Of a DNA stretch of 43,862 bases, positions 1 through 10,388 are shown in pieces (the stretch's first letter is position 1; the number at the start of each line of letters is the position of its first letter). The notes under the pieces are model-generated. The model was not told the DNA's origin. It saw nothing but the letters and a program-made list of their open reading frames with translations, and made no database searches. The position numbers and the translations under genes are program-made. Origin of the DNA: Solirubrobacterales bacterium (GTDB lineage: Bacteria > Actinomycetota > Thermoleophilia > Solirubrobacterales > Solirubrobacteraceae); assembly GCA_019240115.1 (NCBI GenBank), contig JAFAYV010000049.1:1-43862 (forward strand), read 5' to 3'.

Positions 1-28
1 GCTCTACTTCCTGATCCAGGCGACCTAG
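1..28 (+). CDS. nuoL: NADH-quinone oxidoreductase subunit L, C-terminal tail (partial)
   Basis: Only the last eight codons (LYFLIQAT) and a TAG stop at 26-28 lie inside the window. A hydrophobic end directly before nuoM is what the usual nuoL-nuoM-nuoN order predicts for respiratory complex I. The identity is inferred from position, since the visible residues alone could not name it. Confidence 0.5.
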
Positions 29-38
29 TGAGCGACCA

Positions 39-1541
39 CTGACGCTGACGATCCTCATCTGGCTGCCGCTCGCGGTGGCGCTCGTCGCCTCCCAGCTGCC
101 GGCGCGCGTCGCCGGGCGGGCGGCGGTGCTCGGCAGCCTGGCCACCCTCGGCGTCGCGATCTCGTTCGTCGTGCGCTTCCACACGGGCTCCGCCGGCCTG
201 CAGTTCGTCACCGACCGGATGTGGATCTCGGCACTCGGTATCCACTACAAGCTCGGGCTCGACGGGCTCAACGTCGCGCTCGTGCTGGTGACCGCGGTGG
301 TCTTCGTGGCGGCGACGATCTACGCCGCGCAGCGCGAGTGGGACCGCCCCCAGGTGTTCTTCTTCCACTTCGCGCTCGCCGAGTCGGGCGTGCTCGGCGC
401 CTTCTGCGCGCAGGACCTGGCCCTGTTCATCATCTTCTTCGACCTGATGCTGATCCCGTTCTTCTTCTTGAGCGGGATCTGGGGCAGCGGCGAGCGGGTG
501 CGGGCGACGACCAAGCTCGTCGTCTACACGCTCGTCGGCTCGTTCTTCATGCTGGTGGGCGCGATCGCCACGGGCGTCGAGGCCGCCGGCCAGCACGGGG
601 CCCCGCTGAGCTTCGCGTTCAGCTCGCTGCAGGCGCTGCCGCTGTCGCACAGCTCCCAGATCTGGATCTTTGCCTGCTTCGCGATCGCGTTCCTGGTCAA
701 GATGCCGCTCGTTCCGTTCCACGGCTGGCTGCCCGACGGCTATAAGGCGATGCCGATCCCCGCGGTCGCGGTGTTCTCGGCGATCCTCTCCAAGGTCGCC
801 GCCTACGGCTTTCTGCGCATCGTCCTGCCGCTGTTCCCCTATGCGGCGGTGCACTTCCAGCTGCTGATGCTGATCATCGCGCTCGCCTCGATCCTGTGGG
901 GGACCGTGGTCGCGCTGAGCACCCCCGACGCTCGGCTCGTCGTGGCCTATTCGAGCGTCGCCCAGCTCGGCTTCATCACGCTCGGGATCTTCTCGCTGCG
1001 CGCCCCGGGCGGGCAGGGCGCGCTGCTGCAGATGGTCAACCACGCGCTCGTCACCGCGCCGCTGTTCTTCATCGTCGCCGCCCTCGCCGCCCGCTCGGGC
1101 GGCTCGGAGAAGCTCGCCGACATGGGCGGCATCGCGTTCCGGGCGCCGGTCCTCGCCGCGCTGGCGCTGATCGTCACCCTGGCCACGCTCGCCATGCCGG
1201 GGTCGTCGAACTTCGTCGGCGAGTTCCTCATCCTCCTCGGCGTGTTCAACGCCAAGCTGCCGATCGCGCTGCTCGCCTCGGTCGGCGTCGTCGGCGCGGC
1301 GGTGTACGCGCTGCGGCTGTACATCCGGGCAATGCACAACCGCGTCAACCCCGACGTCACCTCCCGCGAGATCGACCGCCTCGACCTCGTCCCGGTGGCC
1401 GGGATGGTCCTCGTCATCGTCGTGCTCGCGTTCTATCCGCAGTTCGGGCTGCGGCGCTCGCAGCCGACCCTCGATCGCTCGCTCGCCGCCACCCACCAGA
1501 TCCAGGCGAGCGCGACCCGAGCGGTGGCCCAGGCGCCATGA
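39..1541 (+). CDS. nuoM: NADH-quinone oxidoreductase subunit M (complex I proton-pumping subunit)
   Basis: NuoM is one of the three antiporter-like membrane subunits of complex I that carry protons across the membrane during NADH oxidation. The protein is almost entirely membrane helices. It carries the hallmark lysine segment FLVKMPLVPFHGWLPD (Lys about residue 221) and the helix ending FFDLMLIPFFF. The conserved helix-5 glutamate of the family appears here as Asp (codon 441-443). No ATG is available. A GTG at 75 would cut the first membrane helix, whereas in-frame CTG codons at 39 and 45 add TLTILIWLPLAVAL, a good first helix. I chose 39 (500 residues, the normal NuoM length), but this start is uncertain. 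The stop overlaps the nuoN start as ATGA. Confidence 0.93.
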   Translation: MTLTILIWLPLAVALVASQLPARVAGRAAVLGSLATLGVAISFVVRFHTGSAGLQFVTDRMWISALGIHYKLGLDGLNVALVLVTAVVFVAATIYAAQREWDRPQVFFFHFALAESGVLGAFCAQDLALFIIFFDLMLIPFFFLSGIWGSGERVRATTKLVVYTLVGSFFMLVGAIATGVEAAGQHGAPLSFAFSSLQALPLSHSSQIWIFACFAIAFLVKMPLVPFHGWLPDGYKAMPIPAVAVFSAILSKVAAYGFLRIVLPLFPYAAVHFQLLMLIIALASILWGTVVALSTPDARLVVAYSSVAQLGFITLGIFSLRAPGGQGALLQMVNHALVTAPLFFIVAALAARSGGSEKLADMGGIAFRAPVLAALALIVTLATLAMPGSSNFVGEFLILLGVFNAKLPIALLASVGVVGAAVYALRLYIRAMHNRVNPDVTSREIDRLDLVPVAGMVLVIVVLAFYPQFGLRRSQPTLDRSLAATHQIQASATRAVAQAP

Positions 1542-3139
1542 CGATGCTGCTCGCCGCCACCCACCTGCAGGCGCCGCACATCGACTGGGCGTCGTTCATG
1601 CCGCTGGTCATCATCGGCACCGGGGCGCTGATCGTGCTGTTGCTCGGTCTGCTCGGCAACCCGGCGCTGCGCGCGAGCGTCGTCCCGCTCGTCACGCTCC
1701 TGGCGCTCGCGGCGTTCCTCGTCGTCTCGATCACCCGGTGGCACCATCCGGCGTCGATCATCTCGGGGGCGCTCGCCATCGACGACCTGGCGCTCCTGCT
1801 CGACCTCATCTTCGCGGTGTCGGCGATCGCCTGCGTGCTGCTGTCGCTGCGCACCCGCGCCCCCCGCAGCGCCGGCCACGGCGAGTACCACTCGCTGCTG
1901 CTGTTCTGCGTCATGGGGATGGTGGTGCTCGTCTCGGCGCAGAATCTGGTGACGCTGTTCATCGGCTTCGAGCTGCTCTCGATCCCGCTCTACATCCTGT
2001 GCGCGTCGGAGTACCGGCGCGAGGGCTCGCTCGAGGCGGGCCTGAAGTACCTCGTGATCGGCTCAGTCGGCGCGGCGACGCTCGTCTACGGGCTGGCGCT
2101 CGTCTACGGCGCCACCGGGTCGACCCAGTTTGCGACGATCGCCAGCCAGATCTCCTCGGGCGCGGGGGGCGGAGGACTGCTCGGCGACCCGCTGCTGTTG
2201 ACCGGCCTGGCGCTCGTGCTCGTCGGCTTCGCTTTCAAGGCGTCGGTGGCGCCGTTTCACCAGTGGACGCCGGATGTCTACGAGGGCGCCCCGACGCCGA
2301 TCACCGCGTTTATGGCGACCGCCACCAAGGCGGCCGCGCTCGGCGTGCTGCTGCGCTTCTTCGACGTCGCCGCGATCCACGTCCGGGACACGTGGGCGCC
2401 GGCGATGGCGACGATCGCCGCGATCACCATCGTCGTCGGCAACGTCGGAGCGCTCAGCCAATCCTCGGTCAAGCGCCTGCTCGGCTACTCAAGCGTCGCC
2501 CAGGCGGGGTACATGCTCGCCGGCGTCGTCGTCGGCACCCGGCTCGGCGTGGAGGCGACCGTGCTCTACCTCGCCGTCTATCTGATGATGAACATCGCCG
2601 CCTTCGCCGTGCTCGTCGGCGTGCAGGGTGAGCGCCGCGACGGCGACGATCTCTCCGGACTGGCCGGCCTCGGCCGCCGCAGCCCGTGGCTTGCCTGGCC
2701 GCTGACGATCGCGATGCTCGCGCTGGCGGGCATCCCGGGCACCGTCGGGTTCATCGGTAAGTTCCAGCTCATCCACGCCCTCGTCGACGGCGACTACACG
2801 TGGCTGGCGATCGTGCTCGTGATCGGGTCGATGATCTCGCTGGCCTACTACCTGCGGGTGATCGCCGCCCTGTGGATGCGCTCGGCGACGCCGAGCCCCG
2901 GACCGGGCTTCCTCGCCGACGCGCCCGGCCTCGGCGGCCTGGCCCCGATCGCCGGCGGCTCGCCCGAGGCCGACGCGCTCGCCGACGGCGACGGCTCGGG
3001 GCCGGCGCTGCCGGCGCCGCCGCCCGAGGTCACGCTCGTCGCGGTCGTGTTCGGAGGCGCGAGCATCGTGTTCGGGATCTTCCCCTCACCCCTGTTCGAC
3101 CTGGCCTCGCACGCCGGCCGGGCGCTCGGGCTCCTCTGA
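1538..3139 (+). CDS. nuoN: NADH-quinone oxidoreductase subunit N
   Basis: Third antiporter-like subunit of complex I, 533 residues, at the distal end of the nuo operon. The ATG at 1538 overlaps the nuoM stop by four bases, so translation is probably coupled. Key membrane residues are present: Glu in FIGFELLSIPLYIL (about residue 145) and Lys in FKASVAPFHQWTPDVYEGAP (about residue 234). A Gly/Ala/Pro-rich loop at about residues 455-490 precedes the last helix and looks lineage-specific. nuoN is the usual last gene, and the next gene has its own promoter-like element, so the operon likely ends here. Confidence 0.95.
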   Translation: MTMLLAATHLQAPHIDWASFMPLVIIGTGALIVLLLGLLGNPALRASVVPLVTLLALAAFLVVSITRWHHPASIISGALAIDDLALLLDLIFAVSAIACVLLSLRTRAPRSAGHGEYHSLLLFCVMGMVVLVSAQNLVTLFIGFELLSIPLYILCASEYRREGSLEAGLKYLVIGSVGAATLVYGLALVYGATGSTQFATIASQISSGAGGGGLLGDPLLLTGLALVLVGFAFKASVAPFHQWTPDVYEGAPTPITAFMATATKAAALGVLLRFFDVAAIHVRDTWAPAMATIAAITIVVGNVGALSQSSVKRLLGYSSVAQAGYMLAGVVVGTRLGVEATVLYLAVYLMMNIAAFAVLVGVQGERRDGDDLSGLAGLGRRSPWLAWPLTIAMLALAGIPGTVGFIGKFQLIHALVDGDYTWLAIVLVIGSMISLAYYLRVIAALWMRSATPSPGPGFLADAPGLGGLAPIAGGSPEADALADGDGSGPALPAPPPEVTLVAVVFGGASIVFGIFPSPLFDLASHAGRALGLL

Positions 3140-3199
3140 GCGCGCCGTCGCCAGGCGACGGTGGTTCGGCGGGCGGTGGTTGTGCGTCCGACGCGGGGG

Positions 3200-3205
3200 T
3201 AGCCT
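3200..3205 (+). promoter_or_regulatory. -10 element (TAGCCT) for a leaderless small gene
   Basis: TAGCCT is followed by exactly 7 nt and then ATG at 3213. This spacing puts the transcription start on the A of that ATG, which favours it over the in-frame ATG at 3207. No clear -35 is seen. Confidence 0.5.
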
Positions 3206-3212
3206 GATGGGC

Positions 3213-3428
3213 ATGTCCGATGATCGAGAGCAGTCCGACGCCGACGAGGAGCCGCCCGGGCCGCCCGGCTCGGTCTCCAATCAGAACGCCGAGGAGCAGC
3301 CCGAGCCCGACGAGGACGTCGACTTCGAGCGCAAGTCGCACGACGAGGCCCCGGGCGGCGACGAGCGCGCCGGCGGCGAGTCCGGCGAGGGCTCGCAGTC
3401 GACCGGCGACCCCGGCAGCGCCGGCTGA
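3213..3428 (+). CDS. Small acidic, probably disordered protein
   Basis: A 71-residue protein, extremely rich in Asp, Glu, Gly, Pro and Ser, with no hydrophobic segment, so it is probably cytosolic and intrinsically disordered. The central segment DEDVDFERKSHDEAPGGDE is the least repetitive part. I do not recognise a family. The start is chosen by the TAGCCT-N7-ATG arrangement. It lies between nuoN and the convergent ethA. Its last codons fall inside a 49-bp tandem duplication that also contains the ethA stop, so its C-terminus may have been altered recently. It could be a fortuitous reading frame, though the promoter-like element argues for a real gene. Confidence 0.5.
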   Translation: MSDDREQSDADEEPPGPPGSVSNQNAEEQPEPDEDVDFERKSHDEAPGGDERAGGESGEGSQSTGDPGSAG

Positions 3429-3511
3429 GCGCCGGCGTCAGGCGGCAGCGCCGAACTCGGGCGGCAGCGCCGGCTGAGCGCCGGCGTCAGGCGGCAGCGC
3501 CGAGCTCGGGC
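3414..3511 (+). repeat. 49-bp tandem duplication across two convergent gene ends
   Basis: Copies 3414-3462 and 3463-3511 are identical except one base (A versus G in GAACTC/GAGCTC). Each copy contains the stop of the plus-strand acidic gene and the C-terminal codons and stop of the minus-strand ethA. The duplication therefore created a spare set of both gene ends. Confidence 0.85.
3419..3486. terminator. Pair of GC hairpins at a convergent junction
   Basis: Two identical hairpins sit at 3419-3437 and 3468-3486, one in each copy of the 49-bp duplication. Each has a 7-bp stem CGCCGGC/GCCGGCG and a 5-nt loop that includes the TGA stop. No T-run follows, so this would be a bidirectional structural terminator, if it acts as one at all. 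Confidence 0.4.
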
Positions 3512-4980
3512 GGGGCCGGCTCGCTCGGGACCGGCGCGCGGGAGAACTCCATCACCCCGTCCTCCATCGCAGCGCGGCGGAAGTCGAGCAGGTCGAGCGG
3601 GTAGTTCTGGCGCACGCGCCACGGCGCTCGCGTGCCCTGCGAGGGCAACTCGTCGTGAGCGCGCAGGACGTAGCCCGAGCGCAGCGGCAGCAACGGCTGG
3701 CGCGGCACGGCGGGGTCGGCGGGTGGCATCGCCACGGCGTAGCCGCGGTCGCGCATGTGGTTGAGCAGGCGGCAGAGGTAGACGAAGCTGAGGTCGGCCT
3801 TCAGCGTCCAGGACGCGTTGGCGTAGCCGATCGCCAGCGCGAGGTTCGGCACGCCGGAGAGCATCATCCCCCGATAGGCGACCGTGTCGCCGGGTGAGAC
3901 GCGGCGGCCGTCGACGCTCAGCCGCGCGCCGCCGAACACCTGCAGCGTCAGCCCGGTGGCGGTGATGATCACGTCGGCCGCGAGCGTCTCCCCGGAGCCC
4001 AAGACGATGCCGCGCTCGGTGAAGCCCGCGATCCGGTCGGTGACCACCGAGGCGTCGCCCGCGCGCAGGGCACGGAAGAGATCGCCGCCGGGGGCGACGC
4101 ACAGCCGCTGGTCCCACGGCCCGTAGCGCGGCGCGAAGTGGGTGTCGACGTCGACGCCGGGCGGCAGCTGGGAGGCCACCGCACGGCGGATGACCGCGCG
4201 CATCATGCGCGGCCAGCGCTGGCTCAGCTGATAGCTGAGCACCATCACGAGCACGTTCTTGGCGCGGACGAGGCGATAGGCGAGCGTCTCGGGCAGGCGC
4301 GCGCGGGCGAGCTGCGCCAGCCCGTCGACGCTCGGCAGCGAGACGACGTAGCTCGGGGAGCGCTGGAGCATCGTCACGTGCCCGGCGGTCTTGGCGAGCG
4401 CGGGCACGAGCGTGATCGCGGTTGCGCCCGAGCCGATGACGACCACCCGGCGCCCCGCGTAGTGCAGGTCGTCGGGCCAGCGCTGCGGATGGATCACCGG
4501 GCCGGCGAAGCGCTCGATCCCGGGCAGCTCGGGGGTGTAGCCGGCGTCGTAGCGGTAGTAGCCGCTGCACATGAGCAGGAACGAGCAGCGCAGCGACAGC
4601 CGCTCGCCGGTGTCGGCGAGGCGGACGTGCACCGTCCAGGCGGCGCGGGAGCTGTCCCAGTCGGCGTCGGTGACCTCGTGGCCGAGGCGGACCTCGCGGT
4701 CGACGCCGTAGCGCGCGGCCGTCTCGCGCACGTAGCGCAGGATCGACGACCCCTCGGCGATCGAGCGCGAGTCGCCCAACGGCGCAAACGAGTATCCGAG
4801 CGTGTACATGTCGGAGTCCGAGCGGATCCCGGGATAGCGGAACAGGTCCCAGGTCCCGCCGGTCGCGGCGCGGCGCTCGAGGATGGCGAACCGGCGGTCC
4901 GGGCAGGAACGGCGCAGATGGCAGCCCGCGCCGAGTCCCGACAGGCCCGCGCCGACGATGAGGACGTCGAAGTGCTCCAC
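3487..4980 (-). CDS. ethA: EthA-type FAD-dependent Baeyer-Villiger monooxygenase
   Basis: A 497-residue type I Baeyer-Villiger monooxygenase, which uses FAD, NADPH and O2 to insert oxygen next to a carbonyl or to S-oxidise. Visible motifs are the FAD-binding VGAGLSG (9-15), the Baeyer-Villiger fingerprint FAGPVIHPQRWP (158-169, FxGxxxHxxxWP) and the NADPH-binding GSGATA (183-188). Segments such as GGTWDLFRYPGIRSDSDMYT, HVTMLQRSP and NASWTLKADL match Mycobacterium EthA, the ethionamide-activating enzyme, closely as I recall it. The natural substrate is unknown. The GTG start lies 6 nt after TACGCT (4987-4992), consistent with a leaderless mRNA. No TetR-type ethR regulator is next to it. It is divergent from the ThyX-like gene with a 50-bp gap. 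Confidence 0.9.
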   Translation of the reverse strand: MEHFDVLIVGAGLSGLGAGCHLRRSCPDRRFAILERRAATGGTWDLFRYPGIRSDSDMYTLGYSFAPLGDSRSIAEGSSILRYVRETAARYGVDREVRLGHEVTDADWDSSRAAWTVHVRLADTGERLSLRCSFLLMCSGYYRYDAGYTPELPGIERFAGPVIHPQRWPDDLHYAGRRVVVIGSGATAITLVPALAKTAGHVTMLQRSPSYVVSLPSVDGLAQLARARLPETLAYRLVRAKNVLVMVLSYQLSQRWPRMMRAVIRRAVASQLPPGVDVDTHFAPRYGPWDQRLCVAPGGDLFRALRAGDASVVTDRIAGFTERGIVLGSGETLAADVIITATGLTLQVFGGARLSVDGRRVSPGDTVAYRGMMLSGVPNLALAIGYANASWTLKADLSFVYLCRLLNHMRDRGYAVAMPPADPAVPRQPLLPLRSGYVLRAHDELPSQGTRAPWRVRQNYPLDLLDFRRAAMEDGVMEFSRAPVPSEPAPPELGAAA

Positions 4981-4986
4981 GCCGCG

Positions 4987-4992
4987 AGCGTA
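4987..4992 (-). promoter_or_regulatory. -10 element (TACGCT) for ethA
   Basis: On the minus strand TACGCT is followed by 6 nt and the GTG start of ethA, giving a leaderless or near-leaderless transcript. Confidence 0.4.
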
Positions 4993-5015
4993 CCCGAGGC
5001 CTCCGGGTCCGCCGC

Positions 5016-5021
5016 TACGAT
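5016..5021 (+). promoter_or_regulatory. -10 element (TACGAT) for the ThyX-like gene
   Basis: TACGAT precedes the GTG at 5031 by 9 nt. It lies in the 50-bp gap shared with the divergent ethA promoter, leaving no room for a normal 5' leader on either gene. Confidence 0.4.
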
Positions 5022-5030
5022 CCTGCGCCC

Positions 5031-6623
5031 GTGGAGTACCCGGTGCAGAGCTTCAGCGACGCCGAGCGCGCGCGCCTGAGCGCCCATTGCAGCAACCTCG
5101 ACCGGCCGGTGTTCGCGCTCCTGCACCTCCCCGAGACGGTCAAGGGCGCGCTGTTCGCCCGCTACTCGCGCTATCCGGGAACGCTGCGGCGGCTCATGCT
5201 CGACGAGTTCGCCGACGACCTGCGCGCGGCGGCGCCGACGGCGGTCCGCGCCGGCGATCCCGGCCGCGCCGAGCAGCTCTACGAGCGCATCTTCCTCGGC
5301 TACGGCGACGACTCGGTCGCCCAGCTCGGCGGCGCCCACGTCGCGTGCGAATGGGTCTCGAACATCCTCACCAAGATCCTGCAGCGCCCGCGGCTGGCCG
5401 CCTACCTCGAACAGTCGACGCGCTACATCGCCTACGACGCGCCGCTGCCCGGCGACCCGCCGCGGTACCGCTACTACCGCGACGCCGAGCTCGGCCCCGA
5501 GTACGAGCGAGCGATGGACGGGCTGTTCGCCGCCTACGCGGGGTCGATCCCGGTCGTGCAGGACTGGGCCCGCCGGGCCTTCCCGCGGATGTCGACGGAG
5601 GCGGAGGCGGCGCACGCGCGCGCGGTGCGGGCCAAGACGCTCGACCTGCTTCGCGGGCTGCTCCCCGCCGCCTCGCTCTCGCACATGGGCATCTACGCCA
5701 GCGGCCAGACCTATGAGCAGCTCATCCTGCACCTGCTCGCCCACCCCCTGCCCGAGGCCCGCCGCTACGGCGCGATGATCCTCGACGAGGTCGGAGCGGT
5801 GATGCCGAGCTTCGTTGCCCGGGTGCAGCGGCCCGACCGCGGCGGCCGCTGGATCGACTATCTGGAGTCGCGCGCGCGGGCCGGCGAGCGCTGGGCGACC
5901 CGGCTGGGCCTCAGCGATCGCGGCGGCGAGCCGGCGACCGGGCCGTCGGTCCGTCTGACCCACGTCGACGGCGACGAGGAGGACCTGCTGGCGGCGCTCG
6001 TGTTCGAATCCGGCGCCGCCGCTGACGACGAGGCGCGCCGGTCGCTGCGCGAGCTCGGCGACGCCGATCGCGCGGCGATGCTCGCCGATCTCCTCGGCGA
6101 GCGGGCCAACCGCCGCCATCGTCCCGGACGCGGGCTCGAGGCGCTGCGCTACCGCTTCGAGATCGTCGCCGACTACGGCGCGTTTCGCGATCTGCAGCGT
6201 CACCGGATGCTGACCGTGCAGTGGCAGGCGCTGACTCCCGACCTCGGCGCCGACGTCCCCGAGCAGGTCGTCGCCGCGGGCGCCGGCGACGCCTACCGGG
6301 AGGCGCTCGCGCGCTCGGCCGCCGAGTACGAGCGGCTCGTCGACGCCGGCCACGCCGCCGCGGCGTCGTACGCGCTCTGCCTCGGGTTCCGGATGCGCTT
6401 CGTCCTCGATCTCAACGCGCGGGAGGCGATGCAGCTGATCGAGCTGCGCTCGGGGCGCGAGGGGCACCCCTCCTATCGCGCGGTCGCGCACGAGATGCAC
6501 GCGCGCATCGCGGCCGTGCATCCCGCGATCGCCGGCGCGATGACCCACGTCGACGAGGAGACCGAGCCGCGGCTGGAGCGGATCCTCGCCGAGATGCGCA
6601 TCCAGGCGCGCGCGACCGGCTAG
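5031..6623 (+). CDS. Tandem ThyX-like (flavin-dependent thymidylate synthase-related) protein
   Basis: A 530-residue protein, about twice the length of ThyX, which makes dTMP from dUMP with FAD and methylene-tetrahydrofolate. Each half resembles ThyX. The N-half has ERIFLGYGDDSVAQLGG and RPRLAAYLEQSTRY (119-132), a variant of RHRxxSxxxxSxRY. The C-half has DLQRHRMLTVQWQAL (387-401) followed by NAREAMQLIELRSGREGHPS, like the substrate-binding end of ThyX. Neither half has a complete signature: His is replaced by Pro and Ser by Ala in the N-half, and the NExSxR part is missing in the C-half. It could be a diverged dimer-in-one-chain enzyme or a non-catalytic relative. The GTG start fits TACGAT nine bases upstream. 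Confidence 0.75.
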   Translation: MEYPVQSFSDAERARLSAHCSNLDRPVFALLHLPETVKGALFARYSRYPGTLRRLMLDEFADDLRAAAPTAVRAGDPGRAEQLYERIFLGYGDDSVAQLGGAHVACEWVSNILTKILQRPRLAAYLEQSTRYIAYDAPLPGDPPRYRYYRDAELGPEYERAMDGLFAAYAGSIPVVQDWARRAFPRMSTEAEAAHARAVRAKTLDLLRGLLPAASLSHMGIYASGQTYEQLILHLLAHPLPEARRYGAMILDEVGAVMPSFVARVQRPDRGGRWIDYLESRARAGERWATRLGLSDRGGEPATGPSVRLTHVDGDEEDLLAALVFESGAAADDEARRSLRELGDADRAAMLADLLGERANRRHRPGRGLEALRYRFEIVADYGAFRDLQRHRMLTVQWQALTPDLGADVPEQVVAAGAGDAYREALARSAAEYERLVDAGHAAAASYALCLGFRMRFVLDLNAREAMQLIELRSGREGHPSYRAVAHEMHARIAAVHPAIAGAMTHVDEETEPRLERILAEMRIQARATG

Positions 6624-6713
6624 CGCCTGCGCTCACGCCGATCGCCGCCGCCACCGCGGCGCTCCGTGAGGCCGAGCGCCGCGGCGGCGACTGCTGCGTC
6701 CGGGCTGCCCCGG

Positions 6714-8293
6714 TCAGCCCTGGGCCGCTTTGGCCTTCTCGGCCTCCTGCTGGCGCAGCTCGATGCGCCTGATCTTCCCGGTCAGCGTCTTGGGCAGGTC
6801 GGGCACGAACTCGATCAGCCGCGGGTAGGCGTACGCGGACAGGTGGTCGCGGACGAAGGACTTGATCTCCTCGCCGAGATCGTCGCTGCCGTCGTAGCCC
6901 GACGAGAGGACCACGAACGCCTTGACGACCATGCCGCGTCGCTCGTCGGCGACCGCCACCGCCGCCGCCTCGGCGACCGCCGGATGCTCGAGGCACGCCG
7001 ACTCGACCTCGAAGGGGCCGATCCGGTAGCCGGCGGAGATGATCACGTCGTCGGCGCGGCCCTCGTACCAGAAGTAGCCGTCCTCGTCGGCCGACGCCGC
7101 GTCCCTGCTGTGGAACCACTCGCCGCCGAACGTCTCGTCGGTGTCCTCCTGGGGCCGGTTCCAGTACCCGAGCGGGTAGTGCGGGTTGGACCGCGCCTTC
7201 AGGCAGATCTCCCCGCGCTCGCCCTGCGCCACCGGCTTCTCGTCCTCGTCGAGGATCTCCACCTCCCAGCCGGGCATGACCTTGCCCATCGAGCCCTCGC
7301 GCACCTCCATGAACGGGAAGTTCGCGCACAGCGGGTAGGACTCGGTGAGCCCGTAGTAGTCGAGCACCGTCACCCCGAACTGCTGCTTGCACCAGCGGAT
7401 CGCCTCCGGGTTCAGCGGCTCGCCCGCCGAGCAGAAGATCCGGAACTTCTGCGGGTACTTCGTGCCCGCATCCTTGATCCCCATCATCGAACGGATCGCC
7501 GTCGGGGTCCCGAACACGTTGGTGACCTCGTGGCGGGAGAGGAAGTCCAGCTGCTTGTCGGGCTGGAAGCCCCCCTCGCGCTGGTAGACGGCCTGGACCG
7601 CGCCGTAGCGCCAGGGCCCGAGCAGCGGGGCGATGCCCGCCGCCCACGCCCACTCGCCCATGCCGTGAAAGCGCTCCCCGTCCTTGACGTCGTGGCAGTA
7701 GATGAACTCCTCGTGGGCGAGGATGTAGCGGTGGGCGTGCAGGATGCCCTTCGCCAAGCCGGTCGTGCCCGAGCTGTAGTACAGCTGCGCGGGATCGTCG
7801 GCCGCGGTGTCGAGCGTCTCGAAGCTGTCCGAGCCCTTGCTCAGCAGCGCCTCGTCGAGGATCAGCACGTGCTCGACGAGCTCGCGCTCCATCCGGTCGA
7901 CGTTCGCCTCGTTGGTGAGCAGCACCGTGGCCTGGGAGTCGGTCAGCCGATGGCGGATCCCGTCGTTGCCGTACAGGATCGACATCGACAGCAGGATCCC
8001 GCCCATCTTCCAGGTACCGAAGAACGCGGCCGCGGTCTCCGGCGTCGGCGGCAGCAGCATCGCCACGCGGTCGCCGCGCTGCACCCCGAGCGAGACGAGG
8101 ACGTTGGCGAACTGGTTGGACATGTCCTGCAGCTCGCCCCAGGTCACCTCCCGGACGGTGCCCTGGGGGTCCTCGTGGATCATCGCGAGCTTGTCGCGCG
8201 GGTGCTTGTCGCACACGTCGGCGGCGATGTTGTAGCGCTCGGGCACGCGCCACTCGTGCCCGGCGACCGCCTCCTCGTAGGACTGATACGGAC

Positions 8294-8297
<4 letters not shown>
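6714..8297 (-). CDS. AMP-forming acyl-CoA synthetase
   Basis: A 527-residue ANL-superfamily ligase that activates a carboxylic acid to acyl-AMP and then acyl-CoA. The phosphate-binding motif is YYSSGTTGLAKG (173-184), the middle motif is LDYYGLTESYP, and the C-terminal catalytic lysine is in LPKTLTGKIRRIEL (Lys508). It is shorter than acetyl-CoA synthetase and more like medium-chain or aryl/acyl-CoA ligases; the substrate cannot be read from sequence. Its ATG overlaps the acs stop by four bases (ATGA), so the two are co-transcribed and probably translationally coupled. Context suggests short-chain acid assimilation. A roughly 90-bp gap separates its stop from the convergent ThyX-like gene. 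Confidence 0.88.
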
Positions 8298-10291
<1,994 letters not shown>

Positions 10292-10336
10292 GAAAAACCT
10301 CTCCTTCGGTGTAGGGCCGAGCGCCTCGCGCTCAGG

Positions 10337-10364
10337 CGGGCGCCGGGATCGATCCCGGCGCCCG
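10337..10364. repeat. 28-bp perfect palindrome between satP and acs
   Basis: A perfect 14-bp-arm inverted repeat centred on GATC (core CCGGGATCGATCCCGG). It lies 25 nt after the satP stop and 46 nt before the acs start on the minus strand. As RNA it would form a very stable hairpin able to attenuate transcription or set separate mRNA stability for satP and acs. As DNA it could bind a dimeric regulator. No T-run follows on the minus strand. Confidence 0.75.
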
Positions 10365-10388
10365 AGCCTTCACGTCATGTTGTACCTC

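Noticed and set aside
3213-3428. Ribosomally made peptide precursor (lanthipeptide or similar)
   Set aside because: The protein is acidic, but there is no Cys in it, no modification enzyme nearby and no leader/core pattern.
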